Source: Seleniivibrio woodruffii (GTDB taxonomy: Bacteria > Chrysiogenota > Deferribacteres > Deferribacterales > Geovibrionaceae). From it: DNA of 43,033 bases. Of this stretch, positions 17,766 through 26,120 are shown piece after piece. Where the stretch lies: positions 1 through 43,033 of the forward strand of contig NZ_JAJUIS010000013.1 in NCBI RefSeq assembly GCF_029267515.1. The letters run 5' to 3'. The notes below the pieces were generated by a model that searched no databases, had not been told where the DNA came from, and saw only the letters and a program-made list of their open reading frames with translations. How positions within the stretch are numbered: position 1 is the stretch's first letter; every line of letters begins with the position of its first letter. Made by a program: the position numbers and the translations under genes.

Positions 17766-17793
17766 TGACCCCGTCTAAGGACGGGGTTTTTTT
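17766..17793. terminator. cytochrome terminator, probably bidirectional
   Basis: The perfect eight-base stem accccgtc (17768-17775) and gacggggt (17780-17787) has a four-base loop and a run of seven T on the plus strand. On the minus strand it is followed by a T run too, so it can also end the convergent gene at 17816-18286. Confidence 0.92.
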
Positions 17794-17815
17794 ATGTCGT
17801 GGATTTAAGGAAATA

Positions 17816-18286
17816 TCAAAGGGCTTTTTCAATCTCCGCTATCTGTTCGGAAATGGCGGCTTCATCAACATGCTGGTGCGCTTTTTCAAGAAATTCTTTT
17901 GCTTTTGCCAGATTGATGTGTCTGTCTTCGCTGAGAGTTTCATTCGCCTTCTCTATTCTCTGTTTTGCCATATCCAGAAGCGACCAGAGCATAAAACGCA
18001 CCTGACGCACCTTGTCCATCTTAATTGATATTCTGAACAGGAAGAACGCGAATATTATGTAAGGAACCCATATGTACCATTTGGCGGGCTGATAAAGCAG
18101 ATATACCGTGATAATTGTTATCAGTGATATTGCAATGGCTATAAAAAGCCCCGGCACACCGATGTAAAAGACCGGTTCGTTGCCGTTTTTATAGCGCATG
18201 GATCTGAACAGACGCTGGTTTCCGTATTTTTTCTTATAAATATCATACATTTGTTCAAAACTTTCTGTTATGTGTACCTTTTCCAT
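17816..18286 (-). CDS. uncharacterised protein with two membrane helices
   Basis: I do not recognise this 156-residue protein. A basic N-terminal region of about 40 residues (YKKKYGNQRLFRSMRYKNGN) precedes two hydrophobic segments at about 42-66 (VPGLFIAIAISLITIITVYLLY) and 70-88 (WYIWVPYIIFAFFLFRI). A charged, probably helical tail (KQRIEKANETLSEDRHINLAKAKEFLEKAHQHVDEA) looks like one or two helix-turn-helix repeats of TPR type. The topology suggests both ends in the cytoplasm. The ATG at 18286 follows AAGGAAAA. It is a lone gene convergent with the cytochrome and divergent from the chemoreceptor. It reads like a genuine gene in composition, but no function is proposed. Confidence 0.75.
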   Translation of the reverse strand: MEKVHITESFEQMYDIYKKKYGNQRLFRSMRYKNGNEPVFYIGVPGLFIAIAISLITIITVYLLYQPAKWYIWVPYIIFAFFLFRISIKMDKVRQVRFMLWSLLDMAKQRIEKANETLSEDRHINLAKAKEFLEKAHQHVDEAAISEQIAEIEKAL

Positions 18287-18439
18287 ACCGTTTTCCTTAT
18301 GTATTAATGACTTTGGTTCTACAATAAATCACTCTTATTTACAATATTTATAAAACAATTTTAAGATATGTGTTATAATATAATATTACTATAATTATTT
18401 ATATTGCAAATTGGATAATATAGAATATGTGGTGAACAG

Positions 18440-20404
18440 ATGCGTATCAAAGTTAAATTGATTCTGTCTTATCTTCTTGTGTCGGCTTTCATTGTTGTTC
18501 TTTCCCTCTCTTTTATCTCATCCAGCAGTAAAGTCAACGGTTTTATCAGCACAAACCTGAACACTATCCTTGCTGACAAAGAGGCTTCAGGTGTTATCAA
18601 CAACGAGTTCAAAAACGTTGTAATCTCACTTAAAAGCGCCATAAACACAACTGACGCAAAAGAAATTGACAAATTTGAACAGCAGACCACAGCAAGTTTT
18701 GAAAAGATAGACAAAGCAGTGGGACTTGTTAAGGATTCCGAAGAACTGGAAAAGATGAGCCATGACCTGAGGGCTAAGTCCGACGAATTTTTACGCACGA
18801 AAAAGGAATATATCCGCGTCCACGACGAAATGATGCTCCTTTTCGACGATATGGACTCCATTTTCCGTAAACAGAAGGGGCTTATTACTGTCAGCATGAA
18901 CGAGCTTAAAAAATCCGGCGGTAATACGGCGTACCTTGAAAGAATGATGGAAGAACCCCTTGAGATAAAGGTTTATATCTCCGAGCTTATGACCTCCGGC
19001 GACGACGTGGATGTTGAAGAGGGGATATACTCCCTGCGAGGCTTCAACAAAACACTTGCGGCAAAAACGAGCACTATGGCGGCATCCTCTTCAAATGCCT
19101 TCGTTAAGGACAGAATGAAGCTCCTTCTTGGGGCAACACAGGAGATGGACAAGGCTGCGCTGGACATGCAGAAGATACGCGTAAACGCTCTGCATCTTGA
19201 AAAGAGCCTTTTCAGCCAGATAGACGGACTCGAAAAAACCGTAGCTGGTACGGAAAGCACACTGAATGCGATGGAATCATCCGCGCGCAACCAGATGGAC
19301 AGCGGTATCAAAGAGGTATCGGCTATTTCCAGCCGCGTCACCAGCACAACGTTCATTATGCTCGCCGTTATCCTAGTTCTTGCGGTACTTGTCGGTCTTT
19401 TCTCTGCTACAAAGATAACCACCCCTCTCATAAGTATCATGAAGGTGGCAGACTGCATTAAAAAAGGCGACCTCACCTGCCAGGATATCAAAAAAACATC
19501 TAAGGACGAGTTCGGCGACCTCACCGATTCCATAAACGGGATGAAGAGCAACCTATATGAACTGGTTCATAACATAAAGGACAGCACGGACTACCTTAAC
19601 ACCACCAGTGACCAGACGGTTGCCCTTATGGCACAGATGAACGAAAACCTGAACAATACAAGCATGGAGATGGCTGCGGTTGCATCCGCTGCGGAGGAGC
19701 TTTCATCCTCCACATCAAACATCATAGACAGCGTTCAGAACGGCATCAGCGAGGTGCACAACGCAAGAAGCAAGGTTCTGGACGGAAACTCGAAGCTCCA
19801 GCAGTCGATAGATCAGGTAAACAACGTAGCGGCCGGGCTTGCAGGCGTGTCGGAAAATCTTGGCGACCTGAAAACGGCAAGCCAGCAGATAACAAATATC
19901 GTCAGCATCATCGTTGACATTGCCGAGCAGACAAACCTGCTCGCTCTCAACGCCGCTATTGAGGCGGCGCGTGCAGGCGAAGCCGGTAGAGGATTTGCGG
20001 TTGTTGCCGACGAAGTGCGTAAACTGGCGGAGAAGACCAGCACCTCAACTCAGGAGATATCCGGCATGGTCGGCTCCATACAGAAAAACGTTACAGACGT
20101 GGTCACGAAGATAAACACAGGAATTGAAGACGTTAAGCACAGTTCCGACTCCATAAACATCGTGGGTGCGAGCTTTGCAGAGGTCGTGAACCAGATGAAG
20201 ACCGCGGCAGCAAGTGTAGAACCCATCCTCACCATCATAGAACAGCAGTCGGAGGCTATAAACAACATAACGTCAACCGTAACAAATGTTAGTATTGCAT
20301 CGGCTGACAATAAGGTTATAGTAGACGATGTGAGTCAGTTCTCCAACAAGATAGGCGAACTGGCACACCAGCTCAAGGAGAATACGGCTCAGTTCAAGGT
20401 GTAG
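18440..20404 (+). CDS. methyl-accepting chemotaxis protein
   Basis: A 654-residue transmembrane chemoreceptor. The first membrane helix is at about residues 7-27 and the second at about 303-323. Between them lies a roughly 275-residue periplasmic sensor that is almost entirely helical, long enough for a helical bimodular type rather than a plain four-helix bundle. A HAMP domain (about 324-378) follows, then the signalling coiled coil, with the conserved hairpin tip at about 499-533 ([18 protein letters not shown], then [16 protein letters not shown]). It ends ENTAQFKV, so there is no NWETF-type tether for CheR. The ligand is unknown. The upstream 150 bases are very AT-rich with several possible -10 boxes. 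It is followed two bases later by an ABC ATPase gene. Confidence 0.96.
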   Translation: MRIKVKLILSYLLVSAFIVVLSLSFISSSSKVNGFISTNLNTILADKEASGVINNEFKNVVISLKSAINTTDAKEIDKFEQQTTASFEKIDKAVGLVKDSEELEKMSHDLRAKSDEFLRTKKEYIRVHDEMMLLFDDMDSIFRKQKGLITVSMNELKKSGGNTAYLERMMEEPLEIKVYISELMTSGDDVDVEEGIYSLRGFNKTLAAKTSTMAASSSNAFVKDRMKLLLGATQEMDKAALDMQKIRVNALHLEKSLFSQIDGLEKTVAGTESTLNAMESSARNQMDSGIKEVSAISSRVTSTTFIMLAVILVLAVLVGLFSATKITTPLISIMKVADCIKKGDLTCQDIKKTSKDEFGDLTDSINGMKSNLYELVHNIKDSTDYLNTTSDQTVALMAQMNENLNNTSMEMAAVASAAEELSSSTSNIIDSVQNGISEVHNARSKVLDGNSKLQQSIDQVNNVAAGLAGVSENLGDLKTASQQITNIVSIIVDIAEQTNLLALNAAIEAARAGEAGRGFAVVADEVRKLAEKTSTSTQEISGMVGSIQKNVTDVVTKINTGIEDVKHSSDSINIVGASFAEVVNQMKTAAASVEPILTIIEQQSEAINNITSTVTNVSIASADNKVIVDDVSQFSNKIGELAHQLKENTAQFKV

Positions 20405-20406
20405 GT

Positions 20407-21186
20407 TTGGATAACGAATTATTAAAACTCAATAACTTAACAAAACAATACAGAGCCTTTGAGGGAATCTTCAAAGGCTCTTCTACTATCATAAAGGCTG
20501 TGGACAACATCAGCCTTTCAATAACAAAAGGGCGCTCGCTTGGTATAGTGGGTGAATCGGGCAGCGGGAAAACAACACTTGCAAAGATACTCACCGGAAT
20601 AATTATGCAGGACAGCGGCGAAGTGCTTTACAAGGGCAGAGATATCCACGCGCTCGGCAAAGACTATCAGGAATACCGCAGAAACGTCCAGATGGTGTTT
20701 CAGGATCCATACCTCAGCCTGAATCCTAAACTAACTGTCTTTTCTTCAATGAAAGACGCTGTGATAAAATACAGCGGTAAAAAGAACGTAAGGCAGGAGT
20801 GCGAAAACTACCTTGCCATGGTGGGGCTGGACAAAGAATATCTGGACAGATACCCTCACGAATTTTCCGGCGGACAGCGCCAGAGGCTCTCCATAGCCCG
20901 CGCGCTCTCGCTTAACCCTGAAATAATCGTCGCCGATGAACCCGTCAGTTCTCTGGACGTATCCGTTCAGTCGCAGATTCTCAACCTGATGAAAAAATTA
21001 AAACTTGAAAACAGCCTGACGTTTATTTTAATATCACATGACCTTGCCGTGGTCTCTTTTCTCTGCGACGACATACTGGTCATGAACAGAGGCGAGGCTG
21101 TGGAATACGGGACGGCTCAGGAAGTTCTTGAGAACCCGCAGCAGGAATATACAAAGCGGCTCATCGCCGCCAGCAAGGGTGAATAA
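20407..21186 (+). CDS. ABC transporter ATP-binding protein, oligopeptide/dipeptide type
   Basis: A 259-residue ATPase like OppF, DppF or NikE. Walker A is at 49-57 (GESGSGKTT), the Q-loop is in QMVFQDPYLSLNP, the signature is FSGGQRQRLSIARAL at about 153-167, Walker B is IIVADEPVSSLDVS and the H-loop is LISHDLAVV. The tail EYTKRLIAAS is typical of the family, though the long C-terminal oligopeptide-binding extension is missing. The start is TTG at 20407, two bases after the chemoreceptor stop, with AAGGTG five bases ahead; the next in-frame ATG would delete the P-loop. No permease or substrate-binding protein gene is nearby, so its partners must be elsewhere. Its stop overlaps the cysS start by one base. 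Confidence 0.9.
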   Translation: MDNELLKLNNLTKQYRAFEGIFKGSSTIIKAVDNISLSITKGRSLGIVGESGSGKTTLAKILTGIIMQDSGEVLYKGRDIHALGKDYQEYRRNVQMVFQDPYLSLNPKLTVFSSMKDAVIKYSGKKNVRQECENYLAMVGLDKEYLDRYPHEFSGGQRQRLSIARALSLNPEIIVADEPVSSLDVSVQSQILNLMKKLKLENSLTFILISHDLAVVSFLCDDILVMNRGEAVEYGTAQEVLENPQQEYTKRLIAASKGE

Positions 21187-22625
21187 TGCTGAACGTTTAC
21201 AACACGCTCACAGGGCAGAAAGAGATTTTCAAACCTATCGAAGACAAAAAAGTGAAAATATACGTCTGCGGCGTAACCGTTTACGACTTCTGCCACATAG
21301 GACACGCCAGAAGCTCAACCGTTTTCGACGTTATCCGCAGGTACCTCATACACAAAGGATACGAGGTGACGTTCGTTAAAAACTTCACCGATATAGACGA
21401 CAAGATAATCAAACGGAGCAACGAACAGAACATCCTCTGGACAGAGCTTACCGACAGATTTATAAAAGAGCACGACGCTGATATGGATGCGCTGAACATT
21501 CTGCGTCCTGATTTCACACCGAAAGCAACAGACTACATCGGCAAGATGATAGAGATGTGCGAAACCCTCATCGCAAAGGGCTTTGCATACGAATCCAACG
21601 GCGACATATATTACCGCGTGCAGAAATTCGAGGACTACGGCAAACTTTCGCACAGAAAGCTGGACGACATGATGGCTGGAGCCCGCATTGAAGTTAACGA
21701 CAACAAAGAGAATCCATTCGACTTCGTTCTCTGGAAAGCGTCCAAACCCAGCGAACCAAGCTGGCAAAGCCCATGGGGACCTGGTCGCCCCGGATGGCAC
21801 ATTGAATGCAGCGTAATGAGCGAGGATATACTCGGTCTGCCCTTCGACATCCACGGCGGCGGACGCGACCTTGTTTTCCCCCACCATGAAAACGAGATAG
21901 CGCAGTCAGAGGCTGCCTGCGGATGTGAGTTTGCCAAATACTGGATACACAACGGCTTCGTTAACGTCAATCAGGAAAAGATGTCCAAATCACTCGGCAA
22001 TTTCTTCACCATAAGAACGGTTCTGGAAGAGTTCGACCCTGAAATTGTGCGTTTCTTCCTCCTTACGACACACTACAGAAGTTCTCTGGATTTCTCGCAG
22101 GATCATCTGCTGGAGGCGGAACGCTCTCTGGACAGGATATACACCATGCTGGACGAGCTGAACAGGTTCAATGCCGGCAAGAAAGGCGCGGATGTCGCCG
22201 CGGAAGCCATGAAAACGGCAGATGTTTTCATGGAAAAGTTCAAAGCGGCAATGGACGACGACTTTAATACTCCGGAGGTACTGGCGGCGCTTTTTGAGGC
22301 GGTGCGTGAGTTCAACAGACTCATGGCGTCAAAACCTGAGAAAAACAGCTTTTCCGTGTTGAAAGAAGCGTGTGAAAAGGTATTCGCAGTGACGGCATCA
22401 GTTCTTGGTATAATCACTTATACCCCATCCGAATGGTTCAGGCTTAACCTGTCCATACCGGAAGAGGAGCTTGAAAACCTTATCAGCCAGCGCACGGAAG
22501 CAAAAAAGAACAAGGATTTCGAAAAGGCTGACGGGATACGCAACGGACTTAAAGAGAAAGGCATAGAATTGCTGGACACCATTGAAGGCACAATTTACAG
22601 AGCGAAAAAGATTCGCACAATATAA
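21186..22625 (+). CDS. cysS: cysteine--tRNA ligase
   Basis: CysRS charges tRNA-Cys. The 479-residue protein is a full-length class Ia enzyme. The zinc-binding Cys28 sits in YVCGVTVYDF and HIGH is at 37-40. KMSKS is at 265-269 (QEKMSKSLGNF). WHIECSVMS and GGGRDLVFPHHENE complete the active site and zinc site. The C-terminal anticodon-binding region includes RTEAKKNKDFEKADGIRNGL. The ATG shares a base with the stop of the ABC ATPase gene (TAATG), implying cotranscription. A bidirectional terminator lies at 22827-22856. Confidence 0.97.
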   Translation: MLNVYNTLTGQKEIFKPIEDKKVKIYVCGVTVYDFCHIGHARSSTVFDVIRRYLIHKGYEVTFVKNFTDIDDKIIKRSNEQNILWTELTDRFIKEHDADMDALNILRPDFTPKATDYIGKMIEMCETLIAKGFAYESNGDIYYRVQKFEDYGKLSHRKLDDMMAGARIEVNDNKENPFDFVLWKASKPSEPSWQSPWGPGRPGWHIECSVMSEDILGLPFDIHGGGRDLVFPHHENEIAQSEAACGCEFAKYWIHNGFVNVNQEKMSKSLGNFFTIRTVLEEFDPEIVRFFLLTTHYRSSLDFSQDHLLEAERSLDRIYTMLDELNRFNAGKKGADVAAEAMKTADVFMEKFKAAMDDDFNTPEVLAALFEAVREFNRLMASKPEKNSFSVLKEACEKVFAVTASVLGIITYTPSEWFRLNLSIPEEELENLISQRTEAKKNKDFEKADGIRNGLKEKGIELLDTIEGTIYRAKKIRTI

Positions 22626-22647
22626 AGTATTTGCATAATCATATAGA

Positions 22648-22784
22648 ATACGAGACTGCTTCACCCTTACAGGGTTTGCAGAGACAGAGGAGAGAGAAAC
22701 GGCTTCGCGAGGGCTAACTAGCCGAAGGCTGTATGAGTCCATATTCAATTTAGTTGTCGAATAATGCCCGAAGCGATCTCATAC
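22648..22784. repeat. palindromic repeat R2, copy 3 (long, divergent)
   Basis: A 137-bp stretch after cysS with outer arms atacgagactgcttc at the left and gaagcgatctcatac at the right, matching at 11 of 15 positions. The internal part holds further hairpins, for example ggcta-ac-tagcc near 22714-22725. The termini match the R2 repeats at 14763-14840 and 39611-39675, but the interior is longer and different. Confidence 0.6.
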
Positions 22785-22826
22785 TCCATAAAGTGCGTTA
22801 ACTCAAATGAACAATACTCTAAATGC

Positions 22827-22856
22827 AAAAAGGCAGACCGGAGAAGTCTGCCTTTT
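22827..22856. terminator. bidirectional terminator between cysS and the HD-GYP gene
   Basis: The stem aaaaggcagac pairs with gtctgcctttt around a seven-base loop (cggagaa). A-rich and T-rich flanks serve both strands, which suits the convergent cysS and HD-GYP genes. Confidence 0.88.
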
Positions 22857-22975
22857 CTATTTCTTAGAACCTACAGGGGATATACAAAGAGCTTTCGCTC
22901 AAGGATTGTCTTTGTTCGTCGGATTATACTTCAAAGATAATTGCAATCGAAAATAGTTCAATAAAATAATTCAAA

Positions 22976-24181
22976 TTATTTTAATTCGTTCATTCCGTCG
23001 ATAAAAGCGTATATCTCATCCGGTATATTTATATTTTCCGGGTTCACAGGACCCAGAATTTTCTTTTTATGCAGAACATTTTTTGCCAGATCCACCATCT
23101 GTATGGGGCGGCTTCTGCCCGCCTTGTCCATAAAAATAAGCACCATAGGCTCCGTGGGGCGCGCTGTATTCATCTTCCCGACAACGGCAAGTTCGTTGGT
23201 GTCCAGCAGAACCAGAGACCCGACAGGGTATATCCCGACGTTCATCACGAAGAACTCGAATACTTTTTTATTTATGTGGCTGTCCGTCCATTTGAACATG
23301 AGTTTCAATGCGGCGGGAGGTTCCATTCCCTTATGATAGCATCTGTCGCTGGTGATGGCGTCGTATATGTCCACAACAGCGCCTATCTTTCCCTCGACGG
23401 ATATATGCTCGTCTTTAAGTCCCTGCGGATAGCCGGAGCCGTCGTATCTTTCGTGGTGCTGAAGAGCGAGATTAAGCATATCCTTAGGCAGCCCCTGTTT
23501 GACAAGATATTCGTAACCAAGGATAACGTGGCTTTTCATCACATTGAATTCATCGTCGGTCAGTTTTCCCGGCTTGTTCAGAACCCCTGTCGGAACCAGC
23601 ATCTTTCCCGCATCGTGCAGAAGACCCGCCTGCGCGATGCGTTCAACCTCCTTTGCGCTCATCCCCAGATGCGCCGCAAGGCTCGAAGCGAATATGCTCA
23701 CGTTCATGGAGTGGAGAAACGTGTAGTCGTCGTGATATTTCAGTTTCGTCATGCTGGACATCACGCCCTTGTTTTTAAGTGTGATTTCAGCGATATTGGA
23801 CGCGACAGACTTAACGGCGTGTTCGTTGAACATCTTGCCGGAACGGATGTCGCCCAATACGTTATGAACTATTTTGACAGATTCGGAGTAAAGGGCTTTC
23901 GCACTGGATATATCGTCCAGATTGATATAATTGTCTTTGATAATTTCTTTTCTGTGCTCGATAAACTCGTCGGGTTTGCCGTTGAAAACGTCAACAACAG
24001 CCTCTTCCCTTTCGTCCCGCTCAACGTAGACATATTCCACGCCGTTATTGACGAGCTTTTCGATAACGGATCTGTCTTTAACATGAAATTTGTGTGTAAG
24101 AAAACCCGTTTCAAGCCAGCTTCTGTCCAGCTTGATCACTTTGTCACCGATTTGCAGGTCGTTGACGCTGATCTTTTTCAT
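22976..24181 (-). CDS. HD-GYP domain cyclic-di-GMP phosphodiesterase with N-terminal DUF3391
   Basis: A 401-residue cytoplasmic protein. Residues 1-130 match the DUF3391 region often found before HD-GYP domains (MKKISVNDLQIGDKVIKLDRSW is its start, then a VEYVYVE segment). The HD-GYP domain at about 150-320 is complete: HSMNVSIFA, LLHDAGK (His189, Asp190), SHVILGYEYL, HHERYDGSGYP (242-252) and DIYDAITSDRCYHKG. The intact metal ligands and GYP loop point to an active c-di-GMP hydrolase. The last 80 residues form a small beta-rich tail. The gene starts 33 bases after a GntR regulator on the same strand, with GGGG as ribosome site, so the regulator pair and this enzyme may be cotranscribed. Confidence 0.94.
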   Translation of the reverse strand: MKKISVNDLQIGDKVIKLDRSWLETGFLTHKFHVKDRSVIEKLVNNGVEYVYVERDEREEAVVDVFNGKPDEFIEHRKEIIKDNYINLDDISSAKALYSESVKIVHNVLGDIRSGKMFNEHAVKSVASNIAEITLKNKGVMSSMTKLKYHDDYTFLHSMNVSIFASSLAAHLGMSAKEVERIAQAGLLHDAGKMLVPTGVLNKPGKLTDDEFNVMKSHVILGYEYLVKQGLPKDMLNLALQHHERYDGSGYPQGLKDEHISVEGKIGAVVDIYDAITSDRCYHKGMEPPAALKLMFKWTDSHINKKVFEFFVMNVGIYPVGSLVLLDTNELAVVGKMNTARPTEPMVLIFMDKAGRSRPIQMVDLAKNVLHKKKILGPVNPENINIPDEIYAFIDGMNELK

Positions 24182-24214
24182 TTGGACCCCACTGAAAAAA
24201 GATTCAGCTAAAAC

Positions 24215-24883
24215 TTAATCATGTGATGAGCCGTACTGTTTTTTGATAAACTGCCATCCGTTATAGACATGTTTTTCAACAACCTTTTCGACCATCTCCG
24301 CGTCTTTCTTTTCAAAGGCTTCCAGCAGATCGCTGTGTTCTTCCTTGACCTCCTTGGTTCGTCCCTCGATGGAGAAGGAATAAACGGTAGCTCTTTTAAA
24401 CTGCTGCTGCAAACCCTCAAGCATTTTGATAAGTCGTTCGTTTCCGCATTTATAAATAAATATCCGGTGAAAATCGTAGTTCCAGTGGATCATCTGGGAA
24501 ACAGCCCTTGATGAACCTGCGTCCATCTTTTTAACAAGCTCGCGCATTTTGTCAAGGTCATGATTGTCCAGATGCTCAATGGCAAGTTTTGAAGCCAGCG
24601 GCTCCAGCTTCATTTTTATAACAAAGATATCGTCAATATCCTTTTCCGTTAGCGTTGTAACGATTGCCCCGCGTCTGGGGATTATCTCTATAAAACCTTC
24701 CATCTCAAGCAGGCGAAGTGCCTCGCGGATGGGTGTGCGTGAAATTCCAAGCATCTCAGAAAGTTTCGGTTCAACAAGTCTTTCTCCGGGCTTGAGCTGA
24801 CCTTTGATGATGCTGTTTCGAATGGTCGCCGCTATTTTTTCACTTAGCGGAGTATTGTCGATGTTAATGTCTTTAGCAGCCAC
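24215..24883 (-). CDS. GntR family regulator, FadR/FCD subfamily (downstream paralogue)
   Basis: A 222-residue transcription factor. The N-terminal winged helix (about 10-75) has LKPGERLVEPKLSEMLGISR and TPIREALRLLEMEGFIEIIP. The C-terminal FCD domain (about 90-215) has the expected metal-ligand histidines in YDFHRIFIYKCGNERL and in the two last helices (EEHSDLL, EKHVYNGW). The start is GTG at 24883, with AGAGG seven bases before it; there is no in-frame ATG nearby. It lies 20 bases after a closely related regulator, so the two are a tandem duplication. The effector is unknown; FCD proteins commonly bind organic acids. Confidence 0.93.
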   Translation of the reverse strand: MAAKDINIDNTPLSEKIAATIRNSIIKGQLKPGERLVEPKLSEMLGISRTPIREALRLLEMEGFIEIIPRRGAIVTTLTEKDIDDIFVIKMKLEPLASKLAIEHLDNHDLDKMRELVKKMDAGSSRAVSQMIHWNYDFHRIFIYKCGNERLIKMLEGLQQQFKRATVYSFSIEGRTKEVKEEHSDLLEAFEKKDAEMVEKVVEKHVYNGWQFIKKQYGSSHD

Positions 24884-24903
24884 AAAAGTTCCTCTTTATA
24901 ATA

Positions 24904-25575
24904 TCAGGCGTTGCTGTTGATCCGCTGTTTAAGGTATTCCCAGCCGCTTATGATGTGTTCGCGGACTGTTTTTTCAGCCAGATCCGGGTCTTTGGAAATG
25001 AAAGCGTCTATAATTTTCTTGTGTTCTTTAACGGCATTTGCAGCTCTGCCCGCGTCGGACATGAGCATACTTTTAAGTCTCTGGAAATTTTTCGACATAC
25101 CGTCGAGAATATCGACAAGTTTTTCGTTGCCGGATGCGGCTATGAAAACGTTGTGAAAATCTATGTTGTCTTTATGGTGTTCGTCGGGGATTCCCGGATT
25201 TTTTTCCGCATAATCCCTGAATTTTTTGTTTATACCGATAAGGATCTCTATCTGTTCGCTTGTAAGGTTAAGCGTTGCCTGTCTTGCGGCGAGACCTTCA
25301 AGGTTTGCCTTGATGGCATAAAGGTCATCAATATCTTTTATTGTCAGTTCCTTAACCACAGCTCCGCGTCTGGGAACAATCTCTATAAAACCTTCGCCTT
25401 CAAGCTGGCGAAGAGCCTCTCTTATAGGTGTTCTGGAGATCCCCAGATTTTTAGCGAGCTTAGGTTCCACCAACCTTTCACCGTTACGGTAAACGCCTTT
25501 GATTATGTCGGTTCTGATTATATCGGCGATCTTTTCCCGCAGCGGCTTGCTTTCAATGAATACGTCCTGATTCAA
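24904..25575 (-). CDS. GntR family regulator, FadR/FCD subfamily (upstream paralogue)
   Basis: A 223-residue paralogue of the next gene, sharing the winged helix (VEPKLAKNLGISRTPIREAL, then GFIEIVPRRGAVV) and an FCD domain with histidines in IDFHNVFIAASGNEKL, KEHKKII and REHIISGW. The start is TTG at 25575, supported by AGGTGAGGGG eight bases upstream; no ATG exists before the DNA-binding domain. A triple repeat of GTATACA-type heptamers lies 37 bases upstream (25612-25632) and fits FadR-type operator rules, so autoregulation is likely. No catabolic operon is adjacent, unusual for this family; the only downstream partner is the HD-GYP enzyme. Confidence 0.92.
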   Translation of the reverse strand: MNQDVFIESKPLREKIADIIRTDIIKGVYRNGERLVEPKLAKNLGISRTPIREALRQLEGEGFIEIVPRRGAVVKELTIKDIDDLYAIKANLEGLAARQATLNLTSEQIEILIGINKKFRDYAEKNPGIPDEHHKDNIDFHNVFIAASGNEKLVDILDGMSKNFQRLKSMLMSDAGRAANAVKEHKKIIDAFISKDPDLAEKTVREHIISGWEYLKQRINSNA

Positions 25576-25611
25576 GCAGCCAACCCCTCACCTGAATACT
25601 CTGCTTAAAAA

Positions 25612-25632
25612 GTACACAGTATACAGTATACA
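25612..25632 (-). promoter_or_regulatory. triple heptamer operator of the GntR pair
   Basis: Three head-to-tail heptamers, GTACACA, GTATACA and GTATACA, are packed without gaps. Two contain the perfect palindrome GTATAC (25619-25624 and 25626-25631). The T-GTATAC-T context agrees with the TNGTNNNACNA pattern of FadR-family operators. The position, 37 bases upstream of the first regulator, suits repression. Confidence 0.65.
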
Positions 25633-25739
25633 ATAAACCGAATATAACTGTTTTTTTTTTCCACGTCAACGGGTATTCGGAATGATTTGAAATAAAACAA
25701 ATTCAAACTAATTAACACAAGGGTTCAAAAAAAAGGAAA

Positions 25740-26075
25740 GAAGACCCGTAAGCCGGATTCTGTTCTAACGGTCATTTATCCAGCCCCGCGGTTGCCCGCG
25801 GGATCAAGCTGCCCACCCGCAGACAAAGGACGGGCAATCCTTAACTGTCTGCCTATTTGGCATTGCACCGGATGGGGTTTGCCCTGCCGCCTGCGTTACC
25901 GCAGGCGCGGTGGTCTCTTACACCGCCGTTTCACCCTTACCGTGTTTTCACACGGCGGTTTGTTTTCTGTGGCACTGTCCCTGCCTCACGACAGACCGAC
26001 GTTATCGGTCATCCTGCCCTTTGGTGTCCGGACTTTCCTCCCGCGCAAAATACGCCGGCGACCGTCCGGTCTTCT
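25740..26075 (-). ncRNA. rnpB: RNase P RNA (bacterial type A-like)
   Basis: RNase P RNA is the catalytic RNA that trims tRNA 5' leaders. On the minus strand the 5' part reads GAAGACCGGACGGTC and soon reaches the near-universal GGAGGAAAGTCCGG (complement of about 26027-26041). The 3' part has ACAGAATCCGGCTTACGGG (complement of about 25745-25763). The ends pair as helix P1 (GAAGACC with GGTCTTC), which sets the limits at about 336 nucleotides, ordinary for the family. A T-rich run follows the 3' end (25726-25738). The plus-strand open frames across this region are not genes. The exact 5' and 3' ends are uncertain by a few bases. Confidence 0.95.
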
Positions 26076-26086
26076 TTCATTTATAA

Positions 26087-26115
26087 AATGTATAGGTTAA
26101 ACAGATTTTTTACAA
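26087..26115 (-). promoter_or_regulatory. putative rnpB promoter
   Basis: On the minus strand TTGTAA (26110-26115) and TACATT (26087-26092) are 17 bases apart. They are located just upstream of the RNase P RNA and right after the Fe-S protein gene. Confidence 0.5.
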
Positions 26116-26120
26116 CACTT

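Larger units (their letters stand above)
22626..22975. other. 350-base intergenic region between cysS and the HD-GYP gene
   Basis: The region contains the R2-type repeat (22648-22784) and the bidirectional terminator (22827-22856). A smaller inverted repeat has caaagagc at 22887 onward pairing with gtctttg near 22910. The remaining bases up to 22975 are AT-rich and show no gene. Confidence 0.6.

Noticed and set aside
23069-24211. 380-codon frame on the plus strand
   Set aside because: It is entirely antisense to the HD-GYP gene, whose motifs are intact, so it is a by-product of that gene's codon usage.
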